A stretch of 64,000 nt of DNA from Sinotaia quadrata (GCA_028829895.1 CM054179.1:37075117-37139116), one strand, 5' to 3'. Positions 23,462-38,052 are shown, numbered from the stretch's first letter. The notes: generated by a model from the sequence alone, not told the origin. Made by a program: numbers and translations.

Positions 23462-24173
23462 TGCGGCCCGCCAGACGATATTTTGTGGCCCCCACTTGAT
23501 ATTAAAGTTAAGTGATAGTGCGGCCCGCACGTTTTTCTCATGCACCCTGTGAGTTTTATAGTTTTTGTCACCTGTGGGCTACCATACCTCAGGGATCTGC
23601 CATTTCCCAGCATGTAAGGCACTCATGGATTCTGGCACACCATTCAGTGGTGAGAAGTATGTTGATGCCATTGTAAAGTTGCAGGAAAGAATCTGATCAC
23701 AGGTTTGCAGATTTCACGAAACACAGAACCACCTTTCAAATATTTGCTGACCCTTTCTTCAATGTTAAAGATGTCCCTCCTGTGCTTCAAATGGATCTAA
23801 TTGACAAAAGTGTAATTCTGAACTCAAAGCCAAGTTCAGGGAGGTGAGTGGAAAAGCAGACAAGCTTGGACAGTTTTTGAGAGAATTGCCCCTTACCTTC
23901 CCTGAGCTTTCCAGGATGTTCAAGCGGACCAAGTGCCTTTTGGGGAGCACCTATCTGTGTGAATAGCTCTTCTCCGTCAAAATTCAAGGACAAACTTACT
24001 GATGAACATCTTCAAGCCATACTGAGGGTCACAGTGGCTTCCTCCCTGAAGCCAAATGTGTCTGAACTGTATAAGAGGAAGTGTTGCCAGGTCTCTGGCA
24101 GCAAGGAATAAGCCCAGCTTCACCCAGATTCTACTTCCAGTGGCCCCCGTGCAAAATGAGTTTGAGACCCCTG
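23462..24173 (+). pseudogene. hAT transposon 3' part (GTF2IRD2-like transposase remnant)
   Basis: Plus-strand frames between about 23650 and 24110 carry pieces of a hAT transposase C-terminal region: RFADFTKHRTTFQIFADPF, then PPVLQMDLID, then KLTDEHLQAILRVTVASS and a CQVSGSK end. These are familiar from the GTF2IRD2/Charlie-type hAT family, and the stretch includes the region that normally mediates dimerisation. The reading frame is broken by an early stop (TGA near 23692) and by frameshifts near 23785, 23830 and 23950, so the copy is dead. The right end reads GTTTGAGACCCCTG (24160-24173), the reverse complement of a typical hAT terminal inverted repeat. GCGGCCCGC blocks at the left (23464 and 23520) look like subterminal sequence. 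I did not find the matching left terminus. Confidence 0.8.
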
Positions 24174-24439
24174 AACTAGAGGCACTATGTATTTATTTCA
24201 TGTCTTCAGTACACTGTCATTAACACATCTCTATCTTGCCTAACTGTATACTGCGTTCCGTAGCCACTGTCTTATCTACGTGTCGCATGCTTTGTTCGTG
24301 GTTACCTTAGCTACTGTCCAATTTATGGATGCCTTAACATAATACCCCATCACTTACAAATCTGTTAAATGCGAGCAAATATAACGGGATTGTAAGAACT
24401 AATCAGAGCTGCCTCAGTAGTTCCTTTATATAATATACG
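24174..24439. other. Unique DNA
   Basis: Nothing recognised beyond the hAT end. Confidence 0.5.
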
Positions 24440-24720
24440 ATCTGACTCATTCGCATCTTAATAACTCGATATCTAAAGTCGCTGTAAGACCTGACTCATT
24501 CATGCATTAATACCATGATGTCACTGGTCGCTGTAAGACATGGCTCATTCATGCATTAATACCAGCTATCAATAGTAGATGTAAGACCTGTCTCATTCAT
24601 ACATTAATACCACGATGCCTCAAGTCGCTGTAAGACCTGACTCATTCATACATTAATACCACGATGCCTCAAGTCGCTGTAAGACCTGACTCATTCATGC
24701 ATTAATATAACGCGATGTCT
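24440..24720. repeat. Minisatellite, 49-bp unit, ~5 copies
   Basis: GCTGTAAGACCTGACTCATT units start at 24481, 24530, about 24579, 24627 and 24676. The last two are nearly identical. Confidence 0.93.
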
Positions 24721-25379
24721 AGTAACTGTTGGACTTTGGACTCTGCCTTTCTTAATTCACGTATGCATCAATTGTGCATAAAAGATAACTTTCACTTGTG
24801 CCTTCATTTTGTGATACAGCACAAATGTCAAATGTATGTCAGTACGACGTGATAAAACATAAACTAGTTCCTGATAAATTCATCCCAAACACGTCTTGGT
24901 AGTGTACTAAGTTGATATGGTCAAACCAATCACACATCGTACGTAAAGTCCCAGCCAATATCTAATTTGCGTTAAAACCGTAAAGTTTTAAAGTACAATA
25001 TTTCCTCAAGCACTTTTGATATTGTTACCAAAATATTGCCACATGCTTCTCATTTCCAAAGACAGTGCAGAATATCATTATCAAAATGGAATCGAACAAG
25101 CATTGATAACACGTTATCAAACAATTGCCAAACCTCCACATAACTTGATAACGTGACTCCTACAAGCCTTGATATCACGTCACCTCGTCAAAAGCAGATC
25201 TGTTCCAGTCGTAGATTAAATAAACAATAATAATAACAAAATCACCAAAACGTAGTTACTTAGTTCTCATATCAATGCTATGGCAAAGTATTATAACCGT
25301 TGTTATATCTCTTTCACGCATGATCAGACAATAAAAGATAATTGCAATGTTCAGTAATAAGGAATGTAAAGGGAAGAGA
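24721..25379. other. Unique AT-rich DNA
   Basis: No gene recognised. Weak repeats of CAAGCNTTGATANCACGT occur near 25096-25180. Confidence 0.5.
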
Positions 25380-25610
25380 TTCATTCCTAATGTAATGACT
25401 ATTACAAAGGTATTTTTTCTATTGCGTCAAGTGATAATGGGAGTGACAAATAAAGACATCCATTCTATGACAGTAAGAGATATTACAATGTTCAGTTTTG
25501 TATTACGTCACTTGATAATGGGAGTGACACCTAAAGATATCTATTCTCTGACAGTAAGAGATATTACAATGTTCGATTATATATTACTTCCAGTAAGAAT
25601 TAGTGACAAC
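25380..25610. repeat. Minisatellite, 81-bp unit, ~2.7 copies
   Basis: TATTACAA(T/A)G at 25400, 25481 and 25562. Units share GATAATGGGAGTGACA and TGACAGTAAGAGATATT. The 27-codon period keeps one frame open. Confidence 0.9.
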
Positions 25611-26063
25611 TAAAGGTATCTTCACTCCAATACGATGTTACGCGACTGACGATGAGCTAACAGATTTATTTAGAGAATAAAAATTATTCAAGTACTTGTC
25701 TGTTTCATTTGCATACAAAAAGGCAGATTTAAATCAAACTGCCGGTATATCAGTATTCTTTCTCAAATGTAACGTCTACGCTATGTGCCAAATTCTCAAA
25801 ATTTTCAGCTTTGCAATAATTACAATTTACTAATTACTAATTAAATAATAATACAAAATGAAGCACGTACTTATTGTTTTCGCAGCGTTAGGCATTCAAT
25901 TTACTTGTTACCATTACAATTCCAATCCATAACAGTATGTGATTCCACGACATTTTTAGCCTCTATTGTGTGAAGAAGAGTGGCGAAAAGATCAATTATT
26001 GCATGAGAAATGCGTCTCATATCAGTAAATGAGTAATGAGCTCTATGGAAAAGTAATTATCAG
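25611..26063. other. Unique AT-rich DNA
   Basis: Nothing recognised. Confidence 0.5.
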
Positions 26064-26089
26064 ATTACGTAAACAGCTAGCATTGCCCA

Positions 26090-26154
<65 letters not shown>

Positions 26155-26455
26155 GTCTATCTATCTATCTATCTATCTGTCTGTCTGTGCATCTATCTAT
26201 CTGTCTGTCTGTCTATCTATCTATATCTATCCATCTATCTATTTATCTACCTATGTCTGTTTATCTATACATCCATCCATTTATCCATGCAGTCATCTCT
26301 TTACCAAAGGAATAAAAGAGCAACTCTCGATGTCAAATTACGTAAACAACTAGCATTGCCCATATCTATCTATCTATTTATATATCTATGTATCTATCTA
26401 TCTATCAATCTATGTATCTATCTGTCTATCTATCTATCTATCTATCTATCAACGT
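26064..26455. repeat. Duplicated block with two (ATCT)n arrays
   Basis: ATTACGTAAACA(G/A)CTAGCATT followed by GCCCATATCTATCT occurs at about 26064 and 26338. Each copy leads into an ATCT array (26088-26290 with CTGT variants; 26363-26452). The whole unit, flank plus microsatellite, was duplicated. Confidence 0.93.
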
Positions 26456-26959
26456 AACAGCACTTAATAATTATATAATTTTTTTCTGCTATGCTTTTGT
26501 TGCATTTCAACGTCTAATTGTTTTACTGTAAGTGCCTTTTCATTCTGACAGTCGCTGGAACATTGCAATGATTGGCACTGAGCACGATACGCTACTTATG
26601 AAAAAATGAAACATTGCAACCTGGGTCAAGAGCGCATGTCTCAAAGAATGAGAGAAAATAAGAATAAGAAATTGAAAATAAAAAATAAATAATGATATGC
26701 AGATTTAAGAAAAGAACAGATATGAAGATAACATGAAACAGGTAACGATCAACATTGCAAAGCAACACAAATGATAATGGTAATTGATTGACACTTCAAG
26801 AAGGAAAACGATAGAGATTTCAATAACAACGAGAAGACACAAATAAGAATGAGTAGACTGCTGAAAGTGAAAGGAGAATGGACGGGAGGGGGAATAAAAT
26901 GCGACTTCTAATGAAACGAAAAAAGTGAAAATAGTAGCATTCATTAAAACGACAAGCAT
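26456..26959. other. Unique AT-rich DNA
   Basis: Nothing recognised. Confidence 0.5.
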
Positions 26960-27480
26960 TGAAGTGAGAAAGGGGACATTATCAACATGAAAGGAAGTGA
27001 AAGGGGGAGGGTATCAACATATAATGAAACAGGAAAGGGGCGGTATCAATTTGTAATTAAATAAGAAAGGGGACGGTATCAATATGTAATCAAATGGGAA
27101 AGAGGGCAGAAACAACAGTTAATGAAATAGGAAAGAGGACAGCGTCAACAGATAGTGAAATGGGACAGAGGATAATAGAATTGGATAATAAGAAAAGGGA
27201 CAGTATCATGAGGTAATGAAAAGAAAAGGGACACTAACGATATGTAATGAAATGGGATAGGGGACAGTATTAACCGATAAGTAAGTGAGAAAAGGGACAG
27301 TGTCAACAGATAATGAAAAGAGAAAGGGGACATGTCAGCATGTCATGAAGAAAAGGACAGTATCAACATGTCCTGAAGTAAGAAAAGGACAGTATCAACA
27401 TGTCCTGAAGTAAGAAAAGGACAGTATCAACATGTCATGAAGTAAGAAAAGGACTTCATCAACAAGTCATGAAGTATCAA
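26960..27480. repeat. Degenerate minisatellite, ~35-40-bp unit, ~13 copies
   Basis: Core AATGAAATAGGAAAGGGGACAG, then TATCAACATGT. Purine-rich on the plus strand. The units at 27355-27450 are the most homogeneous. Confidence 0.88.
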
Positions 27481-27699
27481 CATGACATTGTCATTAGAGA
27501 AAAGTGAATAGAAAGGCTGGAAAAAGACCTTAACTAAAACGGTGGCACTAGCAAGAGAGAGAAAAATATTCTACTAGTGTTCCAATGACATTAGAAAAAC
27601 GAATAGCAAGAGTGTAATTTATTCCAGCAATCATTAAGACATATAGACTGAAAAAAAATGAATGAACTCCAGTTTTCATGCAATGAGAGGTTGGTTATG
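27481..27699. other. Unique DNA
   Basis: Nothing recognised. Confidence 0.5.
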
Positions 27700-27970
27700 T
27701 TACAACAATGAGATATTTTGTTTCCACACATTACAAAAATGAGAGATTGTTTCCACACATTACAAAAATGAGAGATTGTTTCCACACATTACAAAAATGA
27801 GAGATTGTTTCCACACATTACAAAAATGAGAGAATGTTTCCACACATTACAAAAATGAGAGATTTTGTTTCCACACATTACAAAAATGAGAGAATGTTTC
27901 CACACATTACAAAAATGAGAGAATGTTTCCACACATTACAAAAATGAGAGAATGTTTCCACACATTATAT
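27700..27970. repeat. Minisatellite, ~29-bp unit, ~9 copies
   Basis: Core TTTCCACACATTACAAAAAT, then GAGAGA(T/A)TG. Two variants (GAGATTG, GAGAATG) are clustered left and right. Confidence 0.96.
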
Positions 27971-28239
27971 AAATACACTATTCGAGGAACGCGTATTAGA
28001 GAGTTCACAATATAAACATTGATTGAGGAACTTCACTTGACAGAAGACTTAAAATCAATATTCACGAAGAGATGAGTTGGTTTGAGACACAGATAATACA
28101 AGACACTGAAGATAATATTTGTGGAATGAGGTTTCAGAGATATACTGAGATAACACAAATTAGGGTTTTAAAAGACATTTTAAAGAAAACACGAACGAGG
28201 ATCTTCAATGAGTATTATCATGAAACAGATTATAGTAAA
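27971..28239. other. Unique DNA
   Basis: Nothing recognised. Confidence 0.5.
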
Positions 28240-28415
28240 TAGGTGATTAATTATACATTAAGAATGCCTCCTGAAAACACACTGAGGAAACTAGGGGATC
28301 AATTATACACTATGAATGCCGCTTGTAAACATATTGTAAAACTAAGTGATCAATTATAAATTATGAATGCCTCCTCAAAACACATTGTAAAACCTAGTGA
28401 TCAATTATGCATATG
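28240..28415. repeat. Minisatellite, ~55-bp unit, 3 copies
   Basis: GTGATCAATTATACA, then ATGAATGCCTCCTGAAAACA and CATTGTAAAACTA, three times with substitutions. Confidence 0.9.
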
Positions 28416-28588
28416 CAGAGTGCAATATTTTACCTATACGCTCTTTTCCCCTTTCCGATTCTTCATTGTAAACTAAAAGTAAATGTGTCCTTAGGAATTA
28501 ACTAATGTCAAATAAAGCAGACAAGTGCACTTCGCAAGATGTTTAATTAAGTAAAATATTCCAGAGTCTCTCTAACAAGACATAATAC

Positions 28589-28690
28589 ACTACAATATAA
28601 TATAATATAATATAATATAATATAATATAATATAATATAATATAATATAATATAACATAAGTTAACATAAGTTAACATAATATAATATAA
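28589..28690. repeat. (TATAA)n pentanucleotide microsatellite
   Basis: About 13 pure TATAA units, then two AACATAAGTT variants and more TATAA. Confidence 0.97.
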
Positions 28691-28764
28691 TGTCTTAAGG
28701 TTCGAGCATTATTCAAGATATATAGAAAGACAGGAAGACAGACAGATACACAGACAGACAGACA

Positions 28765-28967
<203 letters not shown>

Positions 28968-28974
28968 ACATAGT

Positions 28975-30487
28975 AAATTTGCCTCTCCCTATTTTAAATT
29001 TAAATTGTTATATAAATTGCTAAATTGTTAGAGAAACCCGACCTTGGGCTCTCCTGATTGTGTTATTTTAGAAAGTGTCTGAATTGAAGTAAACAACTCG
29101 AGGCAAGTATATTCTAGATTGCTTACATAATGCAAACTGAGTGAGTAGTTTTCTATTATCCAATAATTACTATTTACGGGAATGAGACCAGCCAACGGGC
29201 TGAGATTAAAAAGTTATTTGCTGTAGAAAATCCTGTTCTCTGATCACGTTGAATTTGGATGGGAAAGAAGTCCAGCTTTGAAAGGCAGTCATTTGCTTGA
29301 TGGTGAGTTAAACTAACTGGTTGAGAGAGAATGGACTTAGAATCATTTCATACATTTTTACTATTGCTATCATATGCTTTTGTTTATGTAGAGATTACTA
29401 TGTGAGTTGAATTTTATTTCTACAAATGTTTGAATTATGCTGCACATATGTAGTGTGCTAAAACTAGACATTTTTTTTTCCACGTGTGTGTGTGTGTTTG
29501 GGGCTTATGAATACTGTTGCAGGAAATTGTAAGTTAAGGATGGATTTTAAGATAGAATGTAGTTATATCGTGATAAGGTTTGCTTCTTAATTATATTTTA
29601 CAGTGAACAAGGGGCCTTTCACTTGCACACCCGAGTTCCTATGTTCAAGTTCCATGTTACCCTTCACGTGTTCACCGAAACTTGAACAATCAGGAAGGCA
29701 TGGAAGCATCTATTGTGCTGTATAAGCATAACAAGTATGCTATACATTTTGATGTATATGATGGATACATCTGGAGAATTTTAGTAAATTGCAGTTACCA
29801 GAACTACTTTAATCATTGTGTTCTGCTTGAAGGAACTGACGTTGAGGAGAGCGCTGAAGTTCGGTCATGAATACAACATCAGTGATTTCCAGGCATGTGG
29901 TGGGAGATACTGTTTACAAGGACTTTGTGACATAGTGACATTGTTGCAAAAGCAAGTGAAGGCTGTTGCTTTGTTAACATTGTGACATTGTTGTCAAAGC
30001 AAGTGAAGACTGTTGAAGCAACATTTAATCCAGGTCATGTAAAACAAAGACTTTAAATTACATACCCCTCATAACTCAATTTCTATTCTCTGTTAGGGAT
30101 AACCTGTAATTTGTGTTGATTGAATTGTTAAATTGTAATTATAATTTTATATATAATAATAATAGAGGTTAAATTTATTGACTTTCTTTTACACGTATTG
30201 ATAATCATTTGTTAGAGAAGAAAGTGGGTAGATGGGAGCTCATTAAATATAGATTAAAACTCGGTTTTGCCTTCTCCTTTAGTAAGACGTTTTCCCCTCA
30301 CGGAAACATTATGTAACCGTAAATGTTGTTTTATGTTGTCGAATAGAGAAAATGTTTACAACACCAAATATCCGCCAATCGATATACAAGAGGTGTCTGT
30401 TGGAGGATAATTAATAAAATAAATTAATATTCTCATCACTTGTAATTATTTATTAAAGATTAATTAATAATAATAATAATAATCGTA
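28975..30487. repeat. Dispersed repeat, copy 1 (unidentified family)
   Basis: The two ends match copy 2 at about 52115-53395. The left shares AATTTGCC..TCCCTATTT and TATATAAATT; the right shares GGGAGCTCATTAA, ACACCAAATATCCGCCA and CACTTGTAATTA. The middle is diverged. A 62-codon open frame lies at 29682-29870 (plus), starting MNNQEGMEASIVLYKHNKYA, with no family I recognise. The block sits exactly between two GATA arrays. It may be a mobile element or an old segmental duplicate. Confidence 0.55.
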
Positions 30488-30764
<277 letters not shown>

Positions 30765-31334
30765 TGTATATTGAAATAGATTCTTTGACGCTGGTGCGCT
30801 ATTTTACTCTTCAGGCGAATCGAATGCATCATAGACGCAGTCAATCGTTGGCAAACGCATGCACGAAGTATCATTTATCACAATACTGCCGTCGACTGCC
30901 CTATCTTCGTCAGTTATCCGACACTCAAGCTAACTAATGGCACAACCACTCGTTCCATGCAAAATACAATGGTTAAGGCCAGCTGTTGTCTGAGATGAAG
31001 AGATCTAATTAGCAAACCTTTTCCTTTATTTTTTTTTCACAGACAAAGGTAGAGCTCAGGGAATAGGTTACAGTAATCAAGCTGTGCCTGATGTTTGCTA
31101 AGTTATTATGACCTGTAATATAGGATATGCAAGCGAGATCGCGAATTGCAACTGTCGGAAATACTTCTTTTCATAGACAATTCAGGGAAAAGTTTCATTA
31201 TCGATAGGGAGTGGGGAATAAGGTGTGAACAGTTCAAATTTCGTTATTAAATAGTATGCAGATCAAACAAACATGTACACATATCATAAATATTTTCGAA
31301 AGAAAAGAAACGAACACGCGAATCTTTAGTTTGA
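30765..31334. other. Unique DNA
   Basis: Nothing recognised. Confidence 0.5.
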
Positions 31335-31614
31335 ACATACTAGTTATAGATATATTTCTGTGCACTTAAGTTCTTTCTCACACTGGAGAAACATACTAGT
31401 TATAGATATATTTCTGTGCACTTAAGTTCTTTCTCACACTGGAGAAACATACTAGTTAGAGATATATTTCTGTGCACTTAAGTTCTTTCTCACACTGGAG
31501 AAACATATTAGTTATAGATATACTTCTGTGCACTTAAGTTTTTTCTCACACTGGAGAAACATATTAGTTATAGATATATTTCTGTGCACTTAAGTTCTTT
31601 CTCACACTGGAGAA
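31335..31614. repeat. Minisatellite, 56-bp unit, 5 copies
   Basis: ACATACTAGTTATAGATATA units from 31335 every 56 bp, containing CTGTGCACTTAAGTTCTTTC. Very homogeneous. Confidence 0.97.
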
Positions 31615-31775
31615 ACTCCGAGCATTGTCAATAATTACTCTATAACTACACTATTTACTCAACAAACGGACACTTAGTGAAACAATGCTGTACCTTATTA
31701 AAAAAAATAATAAAACAAACATACAATATGCCTTATTAAGTGAACATAAGCAAACTCGGGAAACATAAACGATAC

Positions 31776-32000
31776 CTTATTTACTGAACACGTGTTCACA
31801 TTGCAAAGTATAAAGTATCTCATTCATTGAACACGTGTACACATAGCAAAGTATAAAGTATCTCATTCATTGAACACGTGTACACATAGCAAAGTATAAA
31901 GTATCTCATTCATTGAACACGTGTACACATAGCAAAGTATAAAGTACCTCATTCATTGAACACATGTACACATAGCAAAGTATAATGTACCTTATTCACT
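31776..32000. repeat. Minisatellite, 43-bp unit, 5 copies
   Basis: CATTGAACACGTGTACACAT at 31825, 31868 and 31911, then AGCAAAGTATAAAGTA. Outer units are diverged. Confidence 0.95.
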
Positions 32001-32334
32001 TAACACTTGGACTTATATATAAAAAAAAACATAATGTCTATTATTTAAAAAAATAAACATGCAATGTACCTTATTAACTGAACATTCGAAAGCACAGAAA
32101 ACGTAAATTATATATCCGAAAGTATGCAGTTTTGTTATACATAGACTGACCGCATGAATTTCTATGATTGATGATTGTCAGTATCATCTACATTTGTTAT
32201 TCAGATAAGCTGCTCGTAACATAGCGCTTTAGTATATTGTTGGGGATTTTATTGATAAATAAATATCTTTGCTTTAATATTAATCTCATGAAAGAAGTTG
32301 GGCCTTGACAGCGACGCATTTATTAAGATTTTTA
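32001..32334. other. Unique AT-rich DNA
   Basis: Nothing recognised. Confidence 0.5.
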
Positions 32335-32945
32335 ATCAAATACACTATAAAAGTGGACGTTGCATGTATTAATCTTTGTAATGTACTATGAATGTGACGT
32401 TGCATTTATTAATCTTTGTAATACACTATAAAAGTGGACGTTGCATTTATTAATCTTTGTAATACACTATAAAAGTGGACGTTGCATGTATTAATCTTTG
32501 TAATGTAGTATGAATGTGACGTTGCATTTATTAATATTGATAATGTACTATGAATGTGACGTTGCATTTATTAATCGTTGTAATGTAGTATGAATGTGAC
32601 GTTGCATTTTATTAATCTTTGTAATGTACTATGAAAGTGACATTGCATTTTATTAATCTTTCCAATCAAATGTAATATTCAAGTATACATATCAACATTT
32701 AAACTTTGTAATCTAACAATCTATGAAAGTGAACTTTGTATTTATTAATGTTTCTAATCAAAAGCATTACGAAAGAGTACATATCATTTGTAATATAACA
32801 AATATATTTGTATTATAAGAAATTATGGAAGTATGTATATATCATTTATTAATCTTTGTAATCAAATGTACTACAAATGTGTACATATTTATGAATCTTT
32901 TTAATGTAACACACTATGAAATTGTATGTTGCATTTATTTTTCAT
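32335..32945. repeat. Degenerate minisatellite, ~40-bp unit, >10 copies
   Basis: Core GACGTTGCATTTATTAATC, then TTTGTAATGTACTATGAA. Homogeneous on the left (32340-32640), increasingly diverged to the right. Confidence 0.92.
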
Positions 32946-32974
32946 AGCGCTTAACAGTTTCTTTGTTGATTTCA

Positions 32975-33305
32975 GTGTATGCATCTGTATTAGGTACGTG
33001 TAGTGATATGGTGTTATTTGTAAAGAAACTATGTCTGTATTAGGTATGTGTAGTGATATGTGTTGTTTGCATATAAACTATATGTCTATATTATGTATGT
33101 ATAGTGGTGTAGTTATATTTGTATATTAGCTATATGTCTATATTAGGTACGTGTTGTGGTATAGTGTTATTTGTATAGAAACTATATGTCTGTATTAGGT
33201 ACGTGTTGTGGTATAGTGTTATTTGTATAGAAACTATATGTCTGTATTAGGTACGTGTTGTGGTATAGTGTTATTTGTATAGAAACTATATGTCTGTATA
33301 AGAAT
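32975..33305. repeat. Minisatellite, 52-bp unit, ~6 copies
   Basis: GTCTGTATTAGGTACGTG units (33188, 33240) with TAGTGTTATTTGTATAG. The last three copies are nearly identical. Confidence 0.95.
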
Positions 33306-33419
33306 TTATTATTGCGTTAAGTGTATTTTGTGTCAGTGTTGTTGTTTTATTACTTTTATCGTTACTGTTAGGGTTACGTGAGTAAAACTATAAATATTAC
33401 ATGACAGTCACAATTATCA

Positions 33420-34505
33420 TATGTTTCAATAGTATTAGTCCGGTTCTTTTGTTGTTTTATTTTTATTGTGTTAAAATAGTATTACTCTAGTATTTTGTTG
33501 TTTTATTTTTATTGTGTTAAAATAGTATTACTCTAGTATTTTGTTGCTTTATTTTTATTGTGTTAAAATAGTATTACTCTAGTATTTTTAGTTTTAGTTT
33601 TATTGTGTTAAAATAGTATTACTCTAGTATACTTGTGTTGTTTTATTTTTATTGTGTTAAAATAGTATAACTCTAGTATACTTGTGTTGTTTTATTTTTA
33701 TTGTGTTAAAATAGTATTACTCTAGTATACTTGTGTTGTTTTATTTTTATTGTGTTAAAATAGTATTACTCTAGTATACTTGTGTTGTTTTATTTTTATT
33801 GTGTTAAAATAGTATAACTCTAGTATACTTGTGTTGTTTTATTTTTATTGTGTTAAAATAGTATAACTCTAGTATACTTGTGTTGTTTTATTTTTATTGT
33901 GTTAAAATAGTATAACTCTAGTATACTTGTGTTGTTTTATTTTTATTGTGTTAAAATAGTATTACTCTAGTATACTTGTGTTGTTTTATTTTTATTGTGT
34001 TAAAATAGTATTACTCTAGTATTTTGTTGTTTTATTTTTATTGTGTTAAAATAGTATTACTCTAGTATTTTGTTGTTTTATTTTTATTGTGTTAAAATAG
34101 TATTACTCTAGTATACTTGTGTTGTTTTATTTTTATTGTGTTAAAATAGTATTACTCTAGTATTTTTTGTTTTAGTTTTATTGTGTTAAAATAGTATTAC
34201 TCTAGTATACTTGTGTTGTTTTATTTTTATTGTGTTAAAATAGTATTACTCTAGTATACTTGTGTTGTTTTATTTTTATTGTGTTAAAATAGTATTACTC
34301 TAGTATACTTGTGTTGTTTTATTTTTATTGTGTTAAAATAGTATAACTCTAGTATACTTGTGTTGTTTTATTTTTATTGTGTTAAAATAGTATAACTCTA
34401 GTATACTTGTGTTGTTTTATTTTTATTGTGTTAAAATAGTATAACTCTAGTATACTTGTGTTGTTTTATTTTTATTGTGTTAAAATAGTATTACTCTAGG
34501 GCTTT
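33420..34505. repeat. Large minisatellite, 49/45-bp units, >20 copies
   Basis: One of the largest arrays in the window. The constant core is TTTTATTGTGTTAAAATAGT, then ATTACTCTAGTAT. Long units carry ACTTGTGTTG before the TTTTATT core; short units carry TTTGTTG. ATTACT and ATAACT variants form clusters. The unit pattern at 33630-34020 recurs at 34080-34490, indicating a higher-order duplication. Confidence 0.97.
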
Positions 34506-34518
34506 TGTTGCTTTATAT

Positions 34519-34737
34519 TTTAATGTGTAGATTGTAGAAAATCTTTTAGTGAGTAGTGTACAGTATGCAAGCAGCAGAAAAATCGACACTAAACTATGTA
34601 CAATTTCAACAGAAAGAACAATACATTTTAATGTGTAGATTGTAGAAAATCTTTTAGTGAGTAGTGTACAGTATACAAGCAGCAGAAAAATCGACACTAA
34701 ACTATGTACAATTTCAACAGAAAGAACAATACATTTT
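34519..34737. repeat. Tandem duplication, 108-bp unit, 2 copies
   Basis: TAATGTGTAGATTGTAGAAA at 34521 and 34629. The copies are nearly identical, and the start of a third follows at about 34738. Confidence 0.95.
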
Positions 34738-34899
34738 TAATGTGTTCATTGCTAAGATTATTTATATGTTCGTTATAAAGGAATTAAGAACTAAAAAGTT
34801 ATTGTTTGATTTTATGATGTGTCACTTGCTTTTCAAATTTTTGTGCTGTAAATTTGATAGAAGGCTGTTACATAAAATGTTAAATGAAAAAATAAATAA

Positions 34900-35025
34900 T
34901 ACTATACATGTGAGACTAGATGTGATAGAATGAAATGAAATATAACACAAAACTATACTTGTGAGACTAGATTTGATAGAATGAAATGAAATATAAAATA
35001 CTATACTTGTGAGAGTATATTAGGC
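34900..35025. repeat. Degenerate repeat, ~50-bp unit, ~3 copies
   Basis: ACTATACTTGTGAGACTAGA, then TGATAGAATGAAATGAAATATAA. Confidence 0.85.
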
Positions 35026-35411
35026 TGTTAGATAAAAATATTAAAATTTAAATGAAATGAAAAAATCATACAACTTTACTTATGACAGTTTATTAGAGTG
35101 AATGTCCTCCACTGCACAGATAGAAAAATAAAATGAAGTGTGCAGATTGAAAAGAAAATAATACTTTAAGCCATTGAGTAACATATTTGAAGTACCAAAC
35201 AGTGACTGGAATAATTCACTGGTTGGCTGTAACAGGATATCAAGTATTGAGGTCGAGTCTCCAAGGTCATGTTTGTTTGACAGCGTATCTTTTGTCAGAT
35301 TGAATTTCTCTTATTAAAATATAACATTACTGCAAAATGCACAAACAATAGATTTTAAACCTGAAACTATATTGTGTACTTGTTTTGCATTCTACTGAAC
35401 AACCAAAGCAA
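35026..35411. other. Unique AT-rich DNA
   Basis: Nothing recognised. Confidence 0.5.
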
Positions 35412-35530
35412 CGTGTCGGTCAAGAGGTTTATTGCCCTTAGGCTAAATCATTCTATGACCGAAGTAACATGACAAGCAAAGAGGTTTATTGCTGTTAGGC
35501 TAAATCATTCTATGAGCGAAATAACGTTCA
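35412..35530. repeat. Tandem duplication, ~63-bp unit, 2 copies
   Basis: AAGAGGTTTATTGC then TTAGGCTAAATCATTCTATGA occurs twice. Confidence 0.88.
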
Positions 35531-35799
35531 TGCGGTATTGCATATCTGCTCAAAACAAAATTAATAATTTTAGGTATGTTACCGCGCTATAAGCCTTCGA
35601 AAGTAAATCATGATTTTTTTTAATTTATTTATTTTTTTATCAATGACAAACTTCTTAAACAATTTGCCCAATATATAGTCTAAATGAAAAGCAAAATCTA
35701 TTGATAAACAAGAGTTGCCTTTCCGAAACTTTTTACACGTTTTGCACTCGGAACAAAATAATTTTAAGTCTTTAGATTTGCGTACGTTGTACTCGGAGA

Positions 35800-36165
35800 T
35801 CTACCACACCTCAATTTTCGCATTAAACGGTCACCACACCTCAATTTTCGCATTAAACGGTCACCACACCTCAATTTTCGCATTAAACGGTCACCACACC
35901 TCAATTTTCGCATTAAACGGTCACCACACCTCAATTTTCGCATTAAACGGTCACCACACCTCAATTTTCGCATTAAACGGTCACCACACCTCAATTTTCG
36001 CATTAAACGGTCACCACACCTCAATTTTCGCATTAAACGCTCACCACACCTCATTTCGCATTAAACGGTCACCACACCTCAATTTTCGCATTAAACGGTC
36101 ACCACACCTCAACTTTCGCAGTAAACGGTCACCACACCTCAATTTTCGCATTAAACGGTCACCAC
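35800..36165. repeat. Minisatellite, 30-bp unit, 12 copies
   Basis: Core CACCACACCTCAATTTTCGC plus ATTAAACGGT. The first eight units are virtually identical. The 10-codon period opens both strands (TSIFALNGHH on plus, GDRLMRKLRC on minus). This is the clearest example of an array mimicking a repeat protein. Confidence 0.97.
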
Positions 36166-36289
36166 AAGCTGAAGTAAATCATTTCTTACTTATGCAATTA
36201 ATCGTCTGCAAACAACCAATTTCTTACATCCATAGACTTCTCTTAACTTAACAAGAGAATCACTTTTTAGTGCACCAACTTAATCTGTC

Positions 36290-36478
36290 TGAGAACATTT
36301 TTCTGTACTTATTTTGTTTCTGGACACTTTTAAATACTTCATTGTTTCTGGGCACTGTTTAATATTTAATACTTCATTTTTTTGAGCACTTTTAAATACT
36401 CCATTGTTTCTGGGCACTTTACGTCATTGTTTCTCGGCATTGTTTAATATTTCATTGTTTCTAGGCACTTTTTAAAGA
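36290..36478. repeat. Degenerate minisatellite, ~30-bp unit
   Basis: TTTCTGGGCACTTTTAAATACTTCATTG-like units, about six, diverged. Confidence 0.8.

Positions 36479-38052
<1,574 letters not shown>

Noticed and set aside
35715..36251. 178-codon frame with ten-residue TSIFALNGHH repeats as a repeat protein
   Set aside because: It follows the 30-bp satellite exactly, the opposite strand is also open, and the flanks have no gene signals.
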